From Bacillota bacterium (GTDB lineage: Bacteria; Bacillota; Clostridia; Tissierellales; Peptoniphilaceae): DNA of 13,393 nt. Shown piece by piece: positions 6,339 to 13,393 of this stretch (positions within the stretch are counted from its first letter, which is position 1; the number at the start of each line of letters is the position of its first letter). The DNA lies in assembly GCA_023393815.1 (NCBI GenBank), contig JAEXBU010000087.1:1-13393 (forward strand). The letters are read 5' to 3'. The notes beneath the pieces were generated by a model, which saw only the letters and a list, made by a program, of their open reading frames with translations, searched no databases and was not told where the DNA came from. The position numbers and the translations under genes were made by a program.

Positions 6339-6755
6339 TTACAGAGCCATTTGATCTAAATATGTCTGCAGAATCAAGGTCGCCGCCAATTTGTCCACGT
6401 GTTTTTTCCTGTTTTCCCGTCGAACGCCTCCCTGTATAAGCACGGCTTCCGCGCCGGATGTGGTTAACCGCTCGTCTACGTAGACGATCTCCATGTCGAG
6501 CGCCTCCTTCAAATAATCGGCGTAATTCATGGTTCGTTTCGCTTGAAAGCCCAAGGTATTGTTCATATTTTTCGGCAAACCAACGATTAATTTCTCTACA
6601 TCGTACGTATCGATCAGCGCACGAAGCGCCTTTACATCTTCTGCCTTCGATGCCCGTATAATCGTCGTCACCCCTTGCGCCGTAATGCCTAAGGGATCAG
6701 AGACACTGACACCGATCGTTTTGTTTCCAATATCCAGTCCTAACAATCGTCTCAT
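6339..6755 (-). CDS. yqgF: YqgF/RuvX-family RNase H-like nuclease
   Basis: This is a 138-residue RNase H-fold protein of the YqgF family (RuvX, putative pre-16S rRNA nuclease or Holliday junction resolvase). It opens LLGLDIGNKTIGVSVSDP (4-21). The acidic residues expected in the active site are D8, E95 in DERLTT (94-99) and D121 in HVDKLAA. VGLPKNMNNT is typical of the family. The length is normal. The start ATG directly follows the stop of the aldo/keto reductase gene with no gap, and the ribosome binding site is weak, so translation is probably coupled. In Bacillus and most Clostridia this gene follows ireB directly; here the reductase gene lies between them. Confidence 0.95.
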   Translation of the reverse strand: MRRLLGLDIGNKTIGVSVSDPLGITAQGVTTIIRASKAEDVKALRALIDTYDVEKLIVGLPKNMNNTLGFQAKRTMNYADYLKEALDMEIVYVDERLTTSGAEAVLIQGGVRRENRKKHVDKLAATLILQTYLDQMAL

Positions 6756-7697
6756 CTAAATCACTTTAATGCAAAATTCCGGGCATACCGTCGCGCAGTA
6801 GCCGCATAAAATACACTTTTCATTCACAACGGCGCGTCCATCTTCAACGTGAATGGCATCTTGCTTACAACGTCTCTCGCAACTTCCGCAGCCGATACAG
6901 TAATCGCCGATAATCAGCCTGCGTTTCTTTTTCGAAACATCTTCGAGGGCGCGTTCATTTTCTTTGCCGCGTAAAAACAGATCTGTATTATAGTCGATTT
7001 CTTCTTTAGACTGCATGCCGATTGCGGTCGAGTCGATGCAGTCCATCCCGGAAATCCACTTCAACGATTCTCTGTTTTCAGCGATTAAATGCCCGCCACC
7101 GAGAGCCTTCATAGAATAGATGCCGATCCCCTTGTCGTGACGTGCTTGAATGGCATTCAACATTTCCCGAGGCGTACCGTCCTGAATTCCCACGCCACGC
7201 CGATTGATGATCGGATGAATCACTTCGATTTCGGGAAATAGCGCCGTGGCATTGACGCAACCGATGAAATGGGTGGATATGCCGACGGCGCGAATGTAGC
7301 CCGCTTTTTTTAGCTGAACCAATCGGTCGAGGGCCCTTTTGTGTCCTTTCAACGTCAATAGGGATTCTTGCTCGTGTAGCATGAAAATATCCACGTAATC
7401 CGTATCCAATTCCTTTAGCACCTTTTTGACACTGGCGTCGGCCGTCTTTTCATCATAGCAGTAGGCCTTCGAGGCAATGACCCATTCGTCACGCCCGACC
7501 TCTTCGATCGCGCCCTTAATATAGGCATAATTGTCGTAGATTTCCGCCGTATCTATAAAGTTGATACCCTTTTCATGGCCGTATACTAAGAGTTCTATGC
7601 CTTTTTTTAAGGGTAAATTTGCCTGAAATCTTGAAAATGTCAACGAGCCGTAGCAAAGAGGCGACACGCGGATCCCTGTTTTTCCTAAAATAGCCAT
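6756..7697 (-). CDS. Aldo/keto reductase with C-terminal 2[4Fe-4S] ferredoxin domain
   Basis: This is a 313-residue fusion. Residues 1 to about 245 form an aldo/keto reductase barrel with the catalytic tetrad at D49, Y54, K77 and H108 (FIDTAEIYDN; ASKAY; FMLHE). Residues 265-310 are a bacterial ferredoxin with two CxxCxxCxxxC motifs: C267/C270/C273/C277 and C295/C298/C301/C305. All eight cluster ligands and the tetrad are present, so it should be active. Fusions of this kind are common in anaerobes, but their substrates are mostly unknown. The ferredoxin part suggests electron exchange with a reduced ferredoxin or another Fe-S partner. AGGAG lies a few bases before the ATG at 7697. Its location in the ireB-yqgF interval is not the usual one, and I cannot assign a role from context. 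Confidence 0.92.
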   Translation of the reverse strand: MAILGKTGIRVSPLCYGSLTFSRFQANLPLKKGIELLVYGHEKGINFIDTAEIYDNYAYIKGAIEEVGRDEWVIASKAYCYDEKTADASVKKVLKELDTDYVDIFMLHEQESLLTLKGHKRALDRLVQLKKAGYIRAVGISTHFIGCVNATALFPEIEVIHPIINRRGVGIQDGTPREMLNAIQARHDKGIGIYSMKALGGGHLIAENRESLKWISGMDCIDSTAIGMQSKEEIDYNTDLFLRGKENERALEDVSKKKRRLIIGDYCIGCGSCERRCKQDAIHVEDGRAVVNEKCILCGYCATVCPEFCIKVI

Positions 7698-7718
7698 AGT
7701 TCGCTCCTAAATAAGAAG

Positions 7719-7741
7719 AGAGATGAGCCAAGCCCATCTCT
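7719..7741 (-). terminator. Hairpin on the ireB stop codon, possible weak terminator
   Basis: A 10-bp stem with one G-U pair (AGAGATGGGC with GCTCATCTCT) and a 3-nt loop begins inside the ireB TAG. On the minus strand it is followed by a broken T-rich run (CTTCTTATTT). The run is poor for a classic terminator, so partial termination or mRNA stabilisation is possible. The reductase ribosome binding site follows within about 15 nt. Confidence 0.45.
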
Positions 7742-7997
7742 AATCTTCCTTTAAATAGAATGTCAACAGTTCTGACAGAAGTTCGTCACGTTCAATGGAT
7801 TGAATGATACTGCGCGCGTCTAAATGGCTGGTTATATAGGTGGGATCGCCGGATAATATATAGCCAATAATTTGATCGATCGGATCATATCCCTTGTCTT
7901 CTAACGCATGAAAGACCGTGGTAATTCCGGTTCGAATTTTTTCGCTGTCGCCGTTGGTTTTCTCGAATATATGCGTCTCAAACTGATTATTGTCCAT
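7740..7997 (-). CDS. ireB: IreB family regulator (YrzL, UPF0297)
   Basis: This is an 85-residue cytosolic protein of the IreB family (DUF965/UPF0297). The core EDKGYDPIDQIIGYILSGDP (33-52) followed by TYITSHLDARSIIQSIERDELL is diagnostic. In Enterococcus faecalis IreB is phosphorylated on N-terminal threonines by the PASTA kinase IreK and controls peptidoglycan precursor flux through MurAA. Here threonines are at 8 and 14, so the phosphosite spacing differs from what is known there. GGAGG lies before the ATG at 7997. It is directly downstream of alaS (48 nt), as in most Firmicutes, but an aldo/keto reductase gene separates it from yqgF. Family assignment is firm; the function is transferred from Enterococcus. 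Confidence 0.94.
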   Translation of the reverse strand: MDNNQFETHIFEKTNGDSEKIRTGITTVFHALEDKGYDPIDQIIGYILSGDPTYITSHLDARSIIQSIERDELLSELLTFYLKED

Positions 7998-8017
7998 ATA
8001 ATCTCCTCCATGAGGAT

Positions 8018-8026
8018 ATTATATCA
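8018..8026 (-). promoter_or_regulatory. Possible extended -10 promoter for ireB
   Basis: TGATATAAT (8026-8018) is a full -10 box with a near-TGn extension, in the 48-nt gap between alaS and ireB. No good -35 lies 17 nt upstream. The leader would be only about 14 nt. It may let ireB be transcribed apart from alaS. The match may also be chance in an AT-rich gap. Confidence 0.35.
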
Positions 8027-8045
8027 TAAAATTCCTATCGAGACA

Positions 8046-10685
8046 TTAGTTTCCCATGGCATTTAAAATATCTTTTACGCAGCTCATTGCTTCGTCCACC
8101 TTGGACACATCTTTTGCCCCGGCCGTCGCCATATCTGGTCGACCGCCTCCACCACCGCCGGCAATTTTAGCTACTTCGCGAACGATGTCGCCCGCCTTAA
8201 AGCCTTTTTCGATAAATGCCTTCGGCGACGCGCAGACGAAATTGACCTTCCCGTCCGATACGGTAGATAAGACGATCAGGGCGTTTTCCTTATCCCGCAA
8301 TTTTTCGGCCATATTCCGCAAATCTTCTACGCTCACGTCGGCAAAGCTTCCACGAATCACGTCGATGCCGGCAATCCCTTCTTTGCCGCCCACTTCTTCC
8401 GTCATTTTGCTCTTAGCCAAATCGGCATGAAGTTTCGCCAGTTCTTTTTCCAGACTTTTTTCCTTGTCCAGGTGTTGAACCAATTTGTCGACGACCAAGT
8501 CGTCGGTCGATTTTAACAACCCGGAAATTTTTTTGTTTAGGCCCATGGACCGATTCAGCAATTCATAGACGCCCGGCCCCGTGACGGTCTCCATGCGACG
8601 GATGCCGGCGGAAATTCCGCTTTCCGATAAAATTTTAAACATCCCGATCTGCGCCGTATTATCTACGTGGGTGCCGCCGCAAAGTTCTTTGGAGTAATCT
8701 CCCATGGAAACCACGCGTACCTCATCGCCGTACTTATCTTCAAACAGGCCCACCGCACCTTGTTCCTTGGCTTTATCATAGGACAGTATGTCGGTTTGTA
8801 CGGGAAGAGACTTGAATATCGCCTTGTTTACGGCTTCTTCTACGGCGCGCATATCTTCGGGGGAAACGGCTTCGTAGTGGGTAAAGTCGAAACGCATAAA
8901 GTCCGGCCCCACGTAAGAGCCCGCTTGATTGACGTGTTCGCCCAATCGATCTTTTAGCGCTTTATGCAACAAGTGAGTAACGGAATGGTTCCGACGAATT
9001 TTTTCGCGGCGCGCCTTGTCCACCGCAGCGTCTACGGTTCCCGTAGAGGCAATGCCTTCTACTACCGTCCCTACGGCATAGATATGGCCGACTTTGGTCT
9101 TTTGCGTATCTTCCACGACGATTTTAAAACCGTCTCCTTCGATCACGCCGGTATCGCCGACTTGCCCGCCGCTTTCACCATAAAATGGCGTAGGGTTCAA
9201 GTAGAACAAGCCCTTTTCGCCGGCACCTAATTGTTCCGCATCCTCCCCTCCGGCGAGAATATGCAGAAGTTTCGCTCCTTTTACTTCCGTCGTTTCGTAT
9301 CCCACAAACTCGATGTCCTCGTCCACATCCGTCAGCTCGAAGGACGACGCACTGGACCAACCGATATTGTCTGAATCGTCTCGCGCATCCCGCGCACGTT
9401 CTTTTTGGGCTTCCATTTCTTTCCCAAATCCTTCTTCATCCAATTCCATGTCGGCGTCGGACAAAATTTCTTTCGTCAAATCGACGGGAAAACCGTACGT
9501 ATCGTAAAGCTTAAAGGCTTCGGAACCGGAAAGTTCCGTCTTTCCCTCGGCCTTTAATTTTTCGATGGCTTCGTCTAAAAGACCCATGCCCGTTTCCAAC
9601 GTCTTTAAGAAGCGCTCTTCTTCTCTCAGAATGACGTGGGCGATCACTTCGCGATTGTCATCCAACTCCTTGTACTGCACTTTCCACGAATCAATGACGC
9701 TTTCGCACAATTTATAGAGAAAGGCCCCTTGGATCCCGAGATTGCGCCCGTGCTTGGCGGCACGACGCGTTAGACGCCGCTCTACATAACCGCGCCCTTC
9801 GTTGGAAGGCACGATAGAATCGGAAATCATAAAAGTGATGGCGCGAATGTGGTCGGTAATAACCCGCACGGACACGTCTTTCTTTTTGTCCGAACCATAT
9901 TCGTAATTAGCCATTTTGCACACATCTTCCAGAATGGCGTGAATGGCGTCGATTTCAAAAATATTATTGGCTTCCTGAAGAACCGAGGAAATTCTCTCGA
10001 GGCCCATGCCCGTATCGATGTTGGGATTGGTCAAGGGATGGTACTCCCCTTCTTCATCTTTATCAAATTGAGTGAAAACCAAATTCCACACTTCAATATA
10101 GCGGTCGCAGTCGCAACCGGGTTTGCAATCCGGATCACCACAACCAAATTTTTCCCCGCGGTCGAAATAGATCTCGGAGCAGGGGCCGCTGGGCCCCACG
10201 GCCAATTCCCAAAAGTTGTCCTCTTTTCCCAAACGAACGATTCGCTCGATCGGCAATCCGATCTCTTTATTCCAAATGTCGTAGGCTTCATCGTCATCTA
10301 AATACACCGTGGCCCACAACTTGTTCGGATCGATTTCCAAGACTTCGGTTAAGAAGTCCCAGGCCCAGTGAATGGCCTCGTGCTTGAAATAGTCGCCAAA
10401 GGAAAAGTTGCCGAGCATTTCAAAAAATGTGGCGTGACGGTCGGTCTTTCCCACATTTTCGATGTCACCGGTACGAATACATTTTTGCGACGTGCAAACA
10501 CGGTGGGCGGGAGGTTCCGCTTCGCCTGTGAAGAATTTCTTCATCGGTGCCATACCTGCGCCGATTAACAACAGAGACTTATCCCCTTTCGGTACTAAAG
10601 AAAAACTGGGCAAGGCCAAGTGTTCGTTATTTTCAAAATAATCCAAGAACGCACTGCGTATCTCGTGTAATCCCAATGGTTTCAT
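8046..10685 (-). CDS. alaS: Alanine--tRNA ligase
   Basis: This is a complete 879-residue AlaRS, which charges tRNA-Ala and clears misacylated Ser- and Gly-tRNA-Ala. The aminoacylation domain has TSQKCIRTGDIENVGKTDRH and FFEMLGNFSFGDYFK. A cysteine-rich insert (FGCGDPDCKPGCDCDRY, near 180-195) is followed by EVWNLVF and DTGMGLERI. The editing domain carries the zinc ligands HSVTH (about 565-570) and CGGTH (about 668-672). A coiled coil precedes the C-Ala domain, which ends with GGGGGGRPDMATAGAKD (about 845). No key residue is missing. GGGAGG lies 4 nt before the ATG. It has its own promoter at 10721-10749 and a leader of only about 30 nt, too short for a T-box. The permease-like gene upstream is separated by a terminator. 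Confidence 0.98.
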   Translation of the reverse strand: MKPLGLHEIRSAFLDYFENNEHLALPSFSLVPKGDKSLLLIGAGMAPMKKFFTGEAEPPAHRVCTSQKCIRTGDIENVGKTDRHATFFEMLGNFSFGDYFKHEAIHWAWDFLTEVLEIDPNKLWATVYLDDDEAYDIWNKEIGLPIERIVRLGKEDNFWELAVGPSGPCSEIYFDRGEKFGCGDPDCKPGCDCDRYIEVWNLVFTQFDKDEEGEYHPLTNPNIDTGMGLERISSVLQEANNIFEIDAIHAILEDVCKMANYEYGSDKKKDVSVRVITDHIRAITFMISDSIVPSNEGRGYVERRLTRRAAKHGRNLGIQGAFLYKLCESVIDSWKVQYKELDDNREVIAHVILREEERFLKTLETGMGLLDEAIEKLKAEGKTELSGSEAFKLYDTYGFPVDLTKEILSDADMELDEEGFGKEMEAQKERARDARDDSDNIGWSSASSFELTDVDEDIEFVGYETTEVKGAKLLHILAGGEDAEQLGAGEKGLFYLNPTPFYGESGGQVGDTGVIEGDGFKIVVEDTQKTKVGHIYAVGTVVEGIASTGTVDAAVDKARREKIRRNHSVTHLLHKALKDRLGEHVNQAGSYVGPDFMRFDFTHYEAVSPEDMRAVEEAVNKAIFKSLPVQTDILSYDKAKEQGAVGLFEDKYGDEVRVVSMGDYSKELCGGTHVDNTAQIGMFKILSESGISAGIRRMETVTGPGVYELLNRSMGLNKKISGLLKSTDDLVVDKLVQHLDKEKSLEKELAKLHADLAKSKMTEEVGGKEGIAGIDVIRGSFADVSVEDLRNMAEKLRDKENALIVLSTVSDGKVNFVCASPKAFIEKGFKAGDIVREVAKIAGGGGGGRPDMATAGAKDVSKVDEAMSCVKDILNAMGN

Positions 10686-10720
10686 AATGCCTCCCGATAT
10701 TTGAATAGTCTTTGATTAAA

Positions 10721-10749
10721 ATTATAAAGTTGCCTGGACGGAAAGTCAA
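10721..10749 (-). promoter_or_regulatory. Sigma-A type promoter for alaS
   Basis: TTGACT (10749-10744), a 17-nt spacer and a perfect TATAAT (10726-10721) form a near-consensus promoter. The transcription start should lie near 10714, about 30 nt before the alaS ATG. The rest of the 121-nt gap holds only the upstream terminator and an AT-rich stretch. Confidence 0.88.
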
Positions 10750-10775
10750 TTTTCATGCATTTCGCGCCCGTTTAC

Positions 10776-10811
10776 AAAAGAAAATAAGTGGCGAATCCAC
10801 CGCCACTTATT
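10776..10811 (-). terminator. Rho-independent terminator after the YrrI-like gene
   Basis: A perfect 11-bp stem (AATAAGTGGCG with CGCCACTTATT, 10801-10811 and 10783-10793) has a 7-nt loop and is followed on the minus strand by TTCTTTT. The stop codon TAA of the upstream gene is inside the stem. It isolates the rrf2 operon from alaS, which has its own promoter. Confidence 0.82.
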
Positions 10812-12045
10812 GTACTTTTCTCAATTCTTCTTTTTTACGCCGACCATCCCGCCATTTCATTTGAATAAATCTGTAAATGATCACACAGATGGAAAATACG
10901 GGTACGGACAAAATCATGCCGATGACGCCAAAAGTGCCGCCGCCGATAAAGATACACAAAAGGACAATGGCCGGATGAAGCCCGGTGCGCTTGCCCAAAA
11001 TCTTCGGCGCAAACAAATTATTTTCCGCCCATTGCAGAAAGACAAACATGACCGCCACCCACAGAGCCTTCGTCCATGAATCCATAAAGGAAAAGAAAAA
11101 GGCGGGTACGAAAGCGAGAAACGGCCCGATGTAGGGAATGATGTCGGCGAGCATAGTGATCAGGCCAATGGCTACGGCAAAGTTTACGCCCAAAATAAAG
11201 AGTACAAACATGGTCATCAAACCGACGATGAAAGCGAGGAGTAATTTCCCCTTGACGAATTCCATCATGGCCGCGTTAATTTCCGATGCCAACTGCAAAA
11301 TATCCGAGCGAAAGCTCGAAGGAATCGCCTTGTACAATTTAATCTTGATTCGGTTCTTATCCACAGTAAAGTAATACGTTAGAATCAAAACCAACACAAA
11401 GCTCACCGCGCGTCCGATGGCGGCATACATACCACTGGCCATGGAGCGAACTTGATCCAAGAGATTATTCTCCAGAGTATTCAGGTAGGCTTCCACCTGC
11501 TTTTGCCCGCTTGACATAATACGCGTCATATCCAAGTTGGTCATCTTTTCAATTTGATCGGACGCATCCAATATGCGCGCGTTCCACTCATTAAGCCACT
11601 GGGGAAGCGCTACAAATAAATTTCTCAGCTCTTCTACCGTCTTTGGCAAGACGACGACAAATAAAAGCACCAGAGCGAGAATAAAACCGACGTAGACGAT
11701 CAAGACGCCCAATCGCCTGGGGATGCGCTTTGTTTCTAAAAAGTTCACCGGCGGATTGATGATATAAGCCAGGATCACGGAGATCACCAAGGCCGCCAGC
11801 GCCGTTCGTATTACGGGAAATTTCGTAAATACGTAGCGAAGGGCGATCAACCCCAGTATGCCCAATAAAATCAAACCGACGAATTTCAAATCCACGTGAA
11901 TGCGGCGACTCTTGTCGATGTATTGATTGCCGATGTTAATCAAGTAGTAAACGCTCAATGCAATCAGGAGAATCAAGAGAATCCCCCGCACGACTACGAG
12001 AAAATTTGGCGTCACCACGTCGAAAAAGGAATCGAATTGATTCAT
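10807..12045 (-). CDS. AI-2E family transporter-like membrane protein (YrrI/PF01594 type)
   Basis: This is a 412-residue polytopic membrane protein. Hydrophobic helices fall roughly at 15-37, 55-74, 79-97, 112-134, 213-228, 265-296, 300-320, 325-342 and 358-393. The family signature DIIPYIGPFLAFVP (301-314) and the APKILGKRTGLHP segment (346-358) place it in the AI-2E/YhhQ-PerM permease family, which includes B. subtilis YrrI. The central soluble loop (135-210) is characteristic. The C-terminus is basic. The extra N-terminal helix makes it longer than many family members (about 340-370). The substrate is not known; some relatives act as Na+(Li+)/H+ antiporters. It begins 3 nt after the rrf2 stop, with GAGGTAG overlapping that stop, so the two are co-expressed. 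YrrI also lies near alaS in Bacillus. Confidence 0.88.
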   Translation of the reverse strand: MNQFDSFFDVVTPNFLVVVRGILLILLIALSVYYLINIGNQYIDKSRRIHVDLKFVGLILLGILGLIALRYVFTKFPVIRTALAALVISVILAYIINPPVNFLETKRIPRRLGVLIVYVGFILALVLLFVVVLPKTVEELRNLFVALPQWLNEWNARILDASDQIEKMTNLDMTRIMSSGQKQVEAYLNTLENNLLDQVRSMASGMYAAIGRAVSFVLVLILTYYFTVDKNRIKIKLYKAIPSSFRSDILQLASEINAAMMEFVKGKLLLAFIVGLMTMFVLFILGVNFAVAIGLITMLADIIPYIGPFLAFVPAFFFSFMDSWTKALWVAVMFVFLQWAENNLFAPKILGKRTGLHPAIVLLCIFIGGGTFGVIGMILSVPVFSICVIIYRFIQMKWRDGRRKKEELRKVQ

Positions 12046-12048
12046 AGA

Positions 12049-12447
12049 CTACCTCATATCCGCAAGGGACATGGAGTATAAAACGCCGTCCACTTGTTCC
12101 TGAATACGATCCAAAATGGATTTCGCCGAACAAGCTTCTCCACGGTCGCAAGTAATTTTTTCATCCCCGTTACAGCATGAAAAAGACATCTCTCCTTCTA
12201 AGGCGGAAATGACTTCGCCGATGGCGATGTCTTCCGGTGGAGAGGCGAGCACATAGCCGCCTTGCGCACCGCGTATACTTTCGACCAACTTACATTTTTT
12301 TAAGCGTGAAAACAATTGTTCCAGATAGGCCACACTAAGGCCCTCCGCCTCGGCAATATAGTTGACCGATAAAGGCCCTTTGCCGTAGTTTTCGGCCAGA
12401 TGGTACATGGCCATAAGCCCGTAACGGCCTCTCGTCGATAACTTCAT
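12049..12447 (-). CDS. Rrf2-family transcriptional regulator, IscR-like
   Basis: This is a 132-residue winged-helix regulator beginning MKLSTRGRYGLMAMYHLA, the Rrf2 signature, with GLSVAYLEQLFSRLKKCKLVESIRGAQGGY (36-65) covering the recognition helix and wing. Cysteines at 91/92, 100 and 106 match the three-cysteine cluster-binding arrangement of IscR (92, 98, 104 in E. coli) in place and approximate spacing, so a [2Fe-2S] sensor is likely. This contrasts with CymR, which lacks them. GGAGGTGA precedes the ATG. The gene has its own promoter right after leuS. In many Clostridia such a regulator heads a nifS-nifU-mnmA group before alaS; here only a membrane protein gene separates it from alaS. 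Confidence 0.93.
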   Translation of the reverse strand: MKLSTRGRYGLMAMYHLAENYGKGPLSVNYIAEAEGLSVAYLEQLFSRLKKCKLVESIRGAQGGYVLASPPEDIAIGEVISALEGEMSFSCCNGDEKITCDRGEACSAKSILDRIQEQVDGVLYSMSLADMR

Positions 12448-12485
12448 GTCTTCACCTCCTTAATTCCCAGTCATTTTCTATGAAT

Positions 12486-12514
12486 AAGATACCCTATTCC
12501 TCGTTTGCTGTCAA
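12486..12514 (-). promoter_or_regulatory. Sigma-A type promoter for the rrf2 operon
   Basis: A perfect TTGACA (12514-12509), a 17-nt spacer and TATCTT (12491-12486) form a good promoter. The -35 begins 1 nt after the leuS stop codon. About 35 nt separate the expected start from the rrf2 ATG; I looked there for an IscR-type palindrome and did not find a convincing one. Confidence 0.8.
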
Positions 12515-12515
12515 A

Positions 12516-13393
12516 CTATCGAACAACCACATTCAAAATTTTCCCTGGAACGTAAATTTCTTTGACGATCGTTTTTCCTTCCGTTTGTTTCACGAAGTTT
12601 TCATCGCCATGCATCGTCTCGATGGCTTCTTCCTTCGACGCTTCCCTCGGGATCGTGATTTTAAAACGAACCTTGCCGTTAAATTGTACGGGCACTTCGA
12701 TAACATCTTCCACGGTCTTCGCTTCGTCAAATGTCGGCCAGGTTTGTTCGCACAAATAGCCGCCCAGTTTGCACATCTCCCACAGCTCTTCAGTAATGTG
12801 TGGAGCGACGGGGTTTAGCAAGATCAGGAATGTTTTCCATTCAGCCACATTGACCCCTTCTTTTTGGAACAGGTTGACGGCACTCATCAATTGGGCAATG
12901 GCCGTGTTGGCTTTTAAGTGTTCGTAGTCGTAGCTGACTTTCTTAATGGTTTGATGCATGAAGACTTCCGTCTCTTTTCTGAATGCATCTCCCGGTTCCA
13001 CCATTTCCGCCAAGTTCCACACCCGTTCCAAAAACCGGCGACAACCCTTGACGCCGTTGTCGGACCAGGGCACGGACTTTTCAAAATCACCGATAAACAT
13101 TTCGTAGGTTCTTAGGGTATCGGCGCCGTAGGTATTGACGATGTCATCCGGATTAATAACATTGCCCCGACTCTTGCTCATCTTTCCGCCGTCTTCACCC
13201 AATATCATGCCGTGACTCGTACGCTTTTGATAGGGCTCGGGTGTATTGACGACGCCGATGTCGTAGAGGAATTTGTGCCAGAAGCGGGAGTACAGCAAGT
13301 GCAAAGTGGTATGTTCCATTCCCCCGTTGTACCAATCGACGGGCATGAAGTATTCCAGCGCGTCTTTTCCGGCCAAGGCTTGGTCGTTATCGG
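12516..13393 (-). CDS. leuS: Leucine--tRNA ligase, C-terminal part
   Basis: About 292 C-terminal codons are present; the right edge cuts the gene, so the start is not visible. The segment MPVDWYNGGMEHTTLHLLYS is the conserved LeuRS stretch near the catalytic core. It is followed by HGMILGEDGGKMSKSRGNV, where KMSKS is the class I ATP-binding loop. The rest is the anticodon-binding helical domain (NLAEMVEPGDAF, LLNPVAPHITEELWE) and a small C-terminal domain ending LNVVVR. A read-through from the edge keeps the frame open without a stop. LeuRS charges tRNA-Leu. The stop at 12516 is directly followed by the rrf2 promoter, and I see no terminator here. Confidence 0.96.
   Translation of the reverse strand, partial: DNDQALAGKDALEYFMPVDWYNGGMEHTTLHLLYSRFWHKFLYDIGVVNTPEPYQKRTSHGMILGEDGGKMSKSRGNVINPDDIVNTYGADTLRTYEMFIGDFEKSVPWSDNGVKGCRRFLERVWNLAEMVEPGDAFRKETEVFMHQTIKKVSYDYEHLKANTAIAQLMSAVNLFQKEGVNVAEWKTFLILLNPVAPHITEELWEMCKLGGYLCEQTWPTFDEAKTVEDVIEVPVQFNGKVRFKITIPREASKEEAIETMHGDENFVKQTEGKTIVKEIYVPGKILNVVVR

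Noticed and set aside
9849..10301. 150-codon open frame on the plus strand inside alaS
   Set aside because: It is antisense to a fully conserved AlaRS. No domain or ribosome binding site was recognised, and it fits a shadow of the GC-rich codon pattern.
12448..12485. IscR or CymR operator in front of rrf2
   Set aside because: Short partial matches only (such as ATTC/GAAT ends). No convincing palindrome with the right spacing.
1..13393. CRISPR arrays, insertion sequences, tRNA or rRNA genes
   Set aside because: I saw no regularly spaced repeats, transposase-like proteins, terminal inverted repeats, cloverleaf or rRNA sequence. All space is filled by core genes.

Overview
The window is a stretch of core chromosome from a Firmicute, probably an anaerobic member of the Clostridia/Tissierellia. 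The evidence is the run alaS, ireB, yqgF/ruvX, fur, rnj, trmR, U32 peptidase, udk, followed by infC-rpmI-rplT. IreB, RNase J and a TrmR (YrrM) homologue are typical of this phylum, and a ferredoxin-fused aldo/keto reductase suits an anaerobe. GC is moderate. I cannot name the genus. Every gene I can support lies on the minus strand, so transcription runs from high to low coordinates. The right edge cuts leuS and the left edge cuts a KtrB/TrkH potassium transporter.

Layout in the direction of transcription: the 3' part of leuS (12516-13393). A sigma-A type promoter directly after the leuS stop drives an IscR-type Rrf2 regulator and an AI-2E family membrane protein (YrrI-like), ending at a terminator (about 10783-10811). 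A second strong promoter (10721-10749) drives alaS. Then come ireB and a group of aldo/keto reductase, yqgF, a Fur-family regulator and rnj, closely packed or overlapping apart from a 75-nt gap before fur; this group ends in a strong terminator at 4125-4146. trmR, a U32 peptidase (TrhP-like) and udk follow, all overlapping. A third promoter (1608-1636), an attenuator leader and an AUU start codon precede infC-rpmI-rplT. A 12-bp terminator hairpin closes that operon, and ktrB starts directly after it.

Most genes concern decoding and RNA: two aminoacyl-tRNA synthetases, IF-3, L35, L20, RNase J, YqgF (RNA processing/recombination nuclease) and a two-gene module for 5-methoxyuridine at tRNA position 34. 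Redox and metal functions are mixed in (Rrf2, Fur, the ferredoxin-fused reductase). I see no mobile element, CRISPR array, tRNA or rRNA, and no intergenic gap above about 120 bases.

No undescribed system stands out. The points most worth checking are the terminators that lie on the stop codon of one gene and against the start of the next (above all rnj/trmR), the reductase inserted into the usually close ireB-yqgF pair, the IscR-like regulator without cluster-assembly genes beside it, and the compact mo5U operon with one U32 protein.
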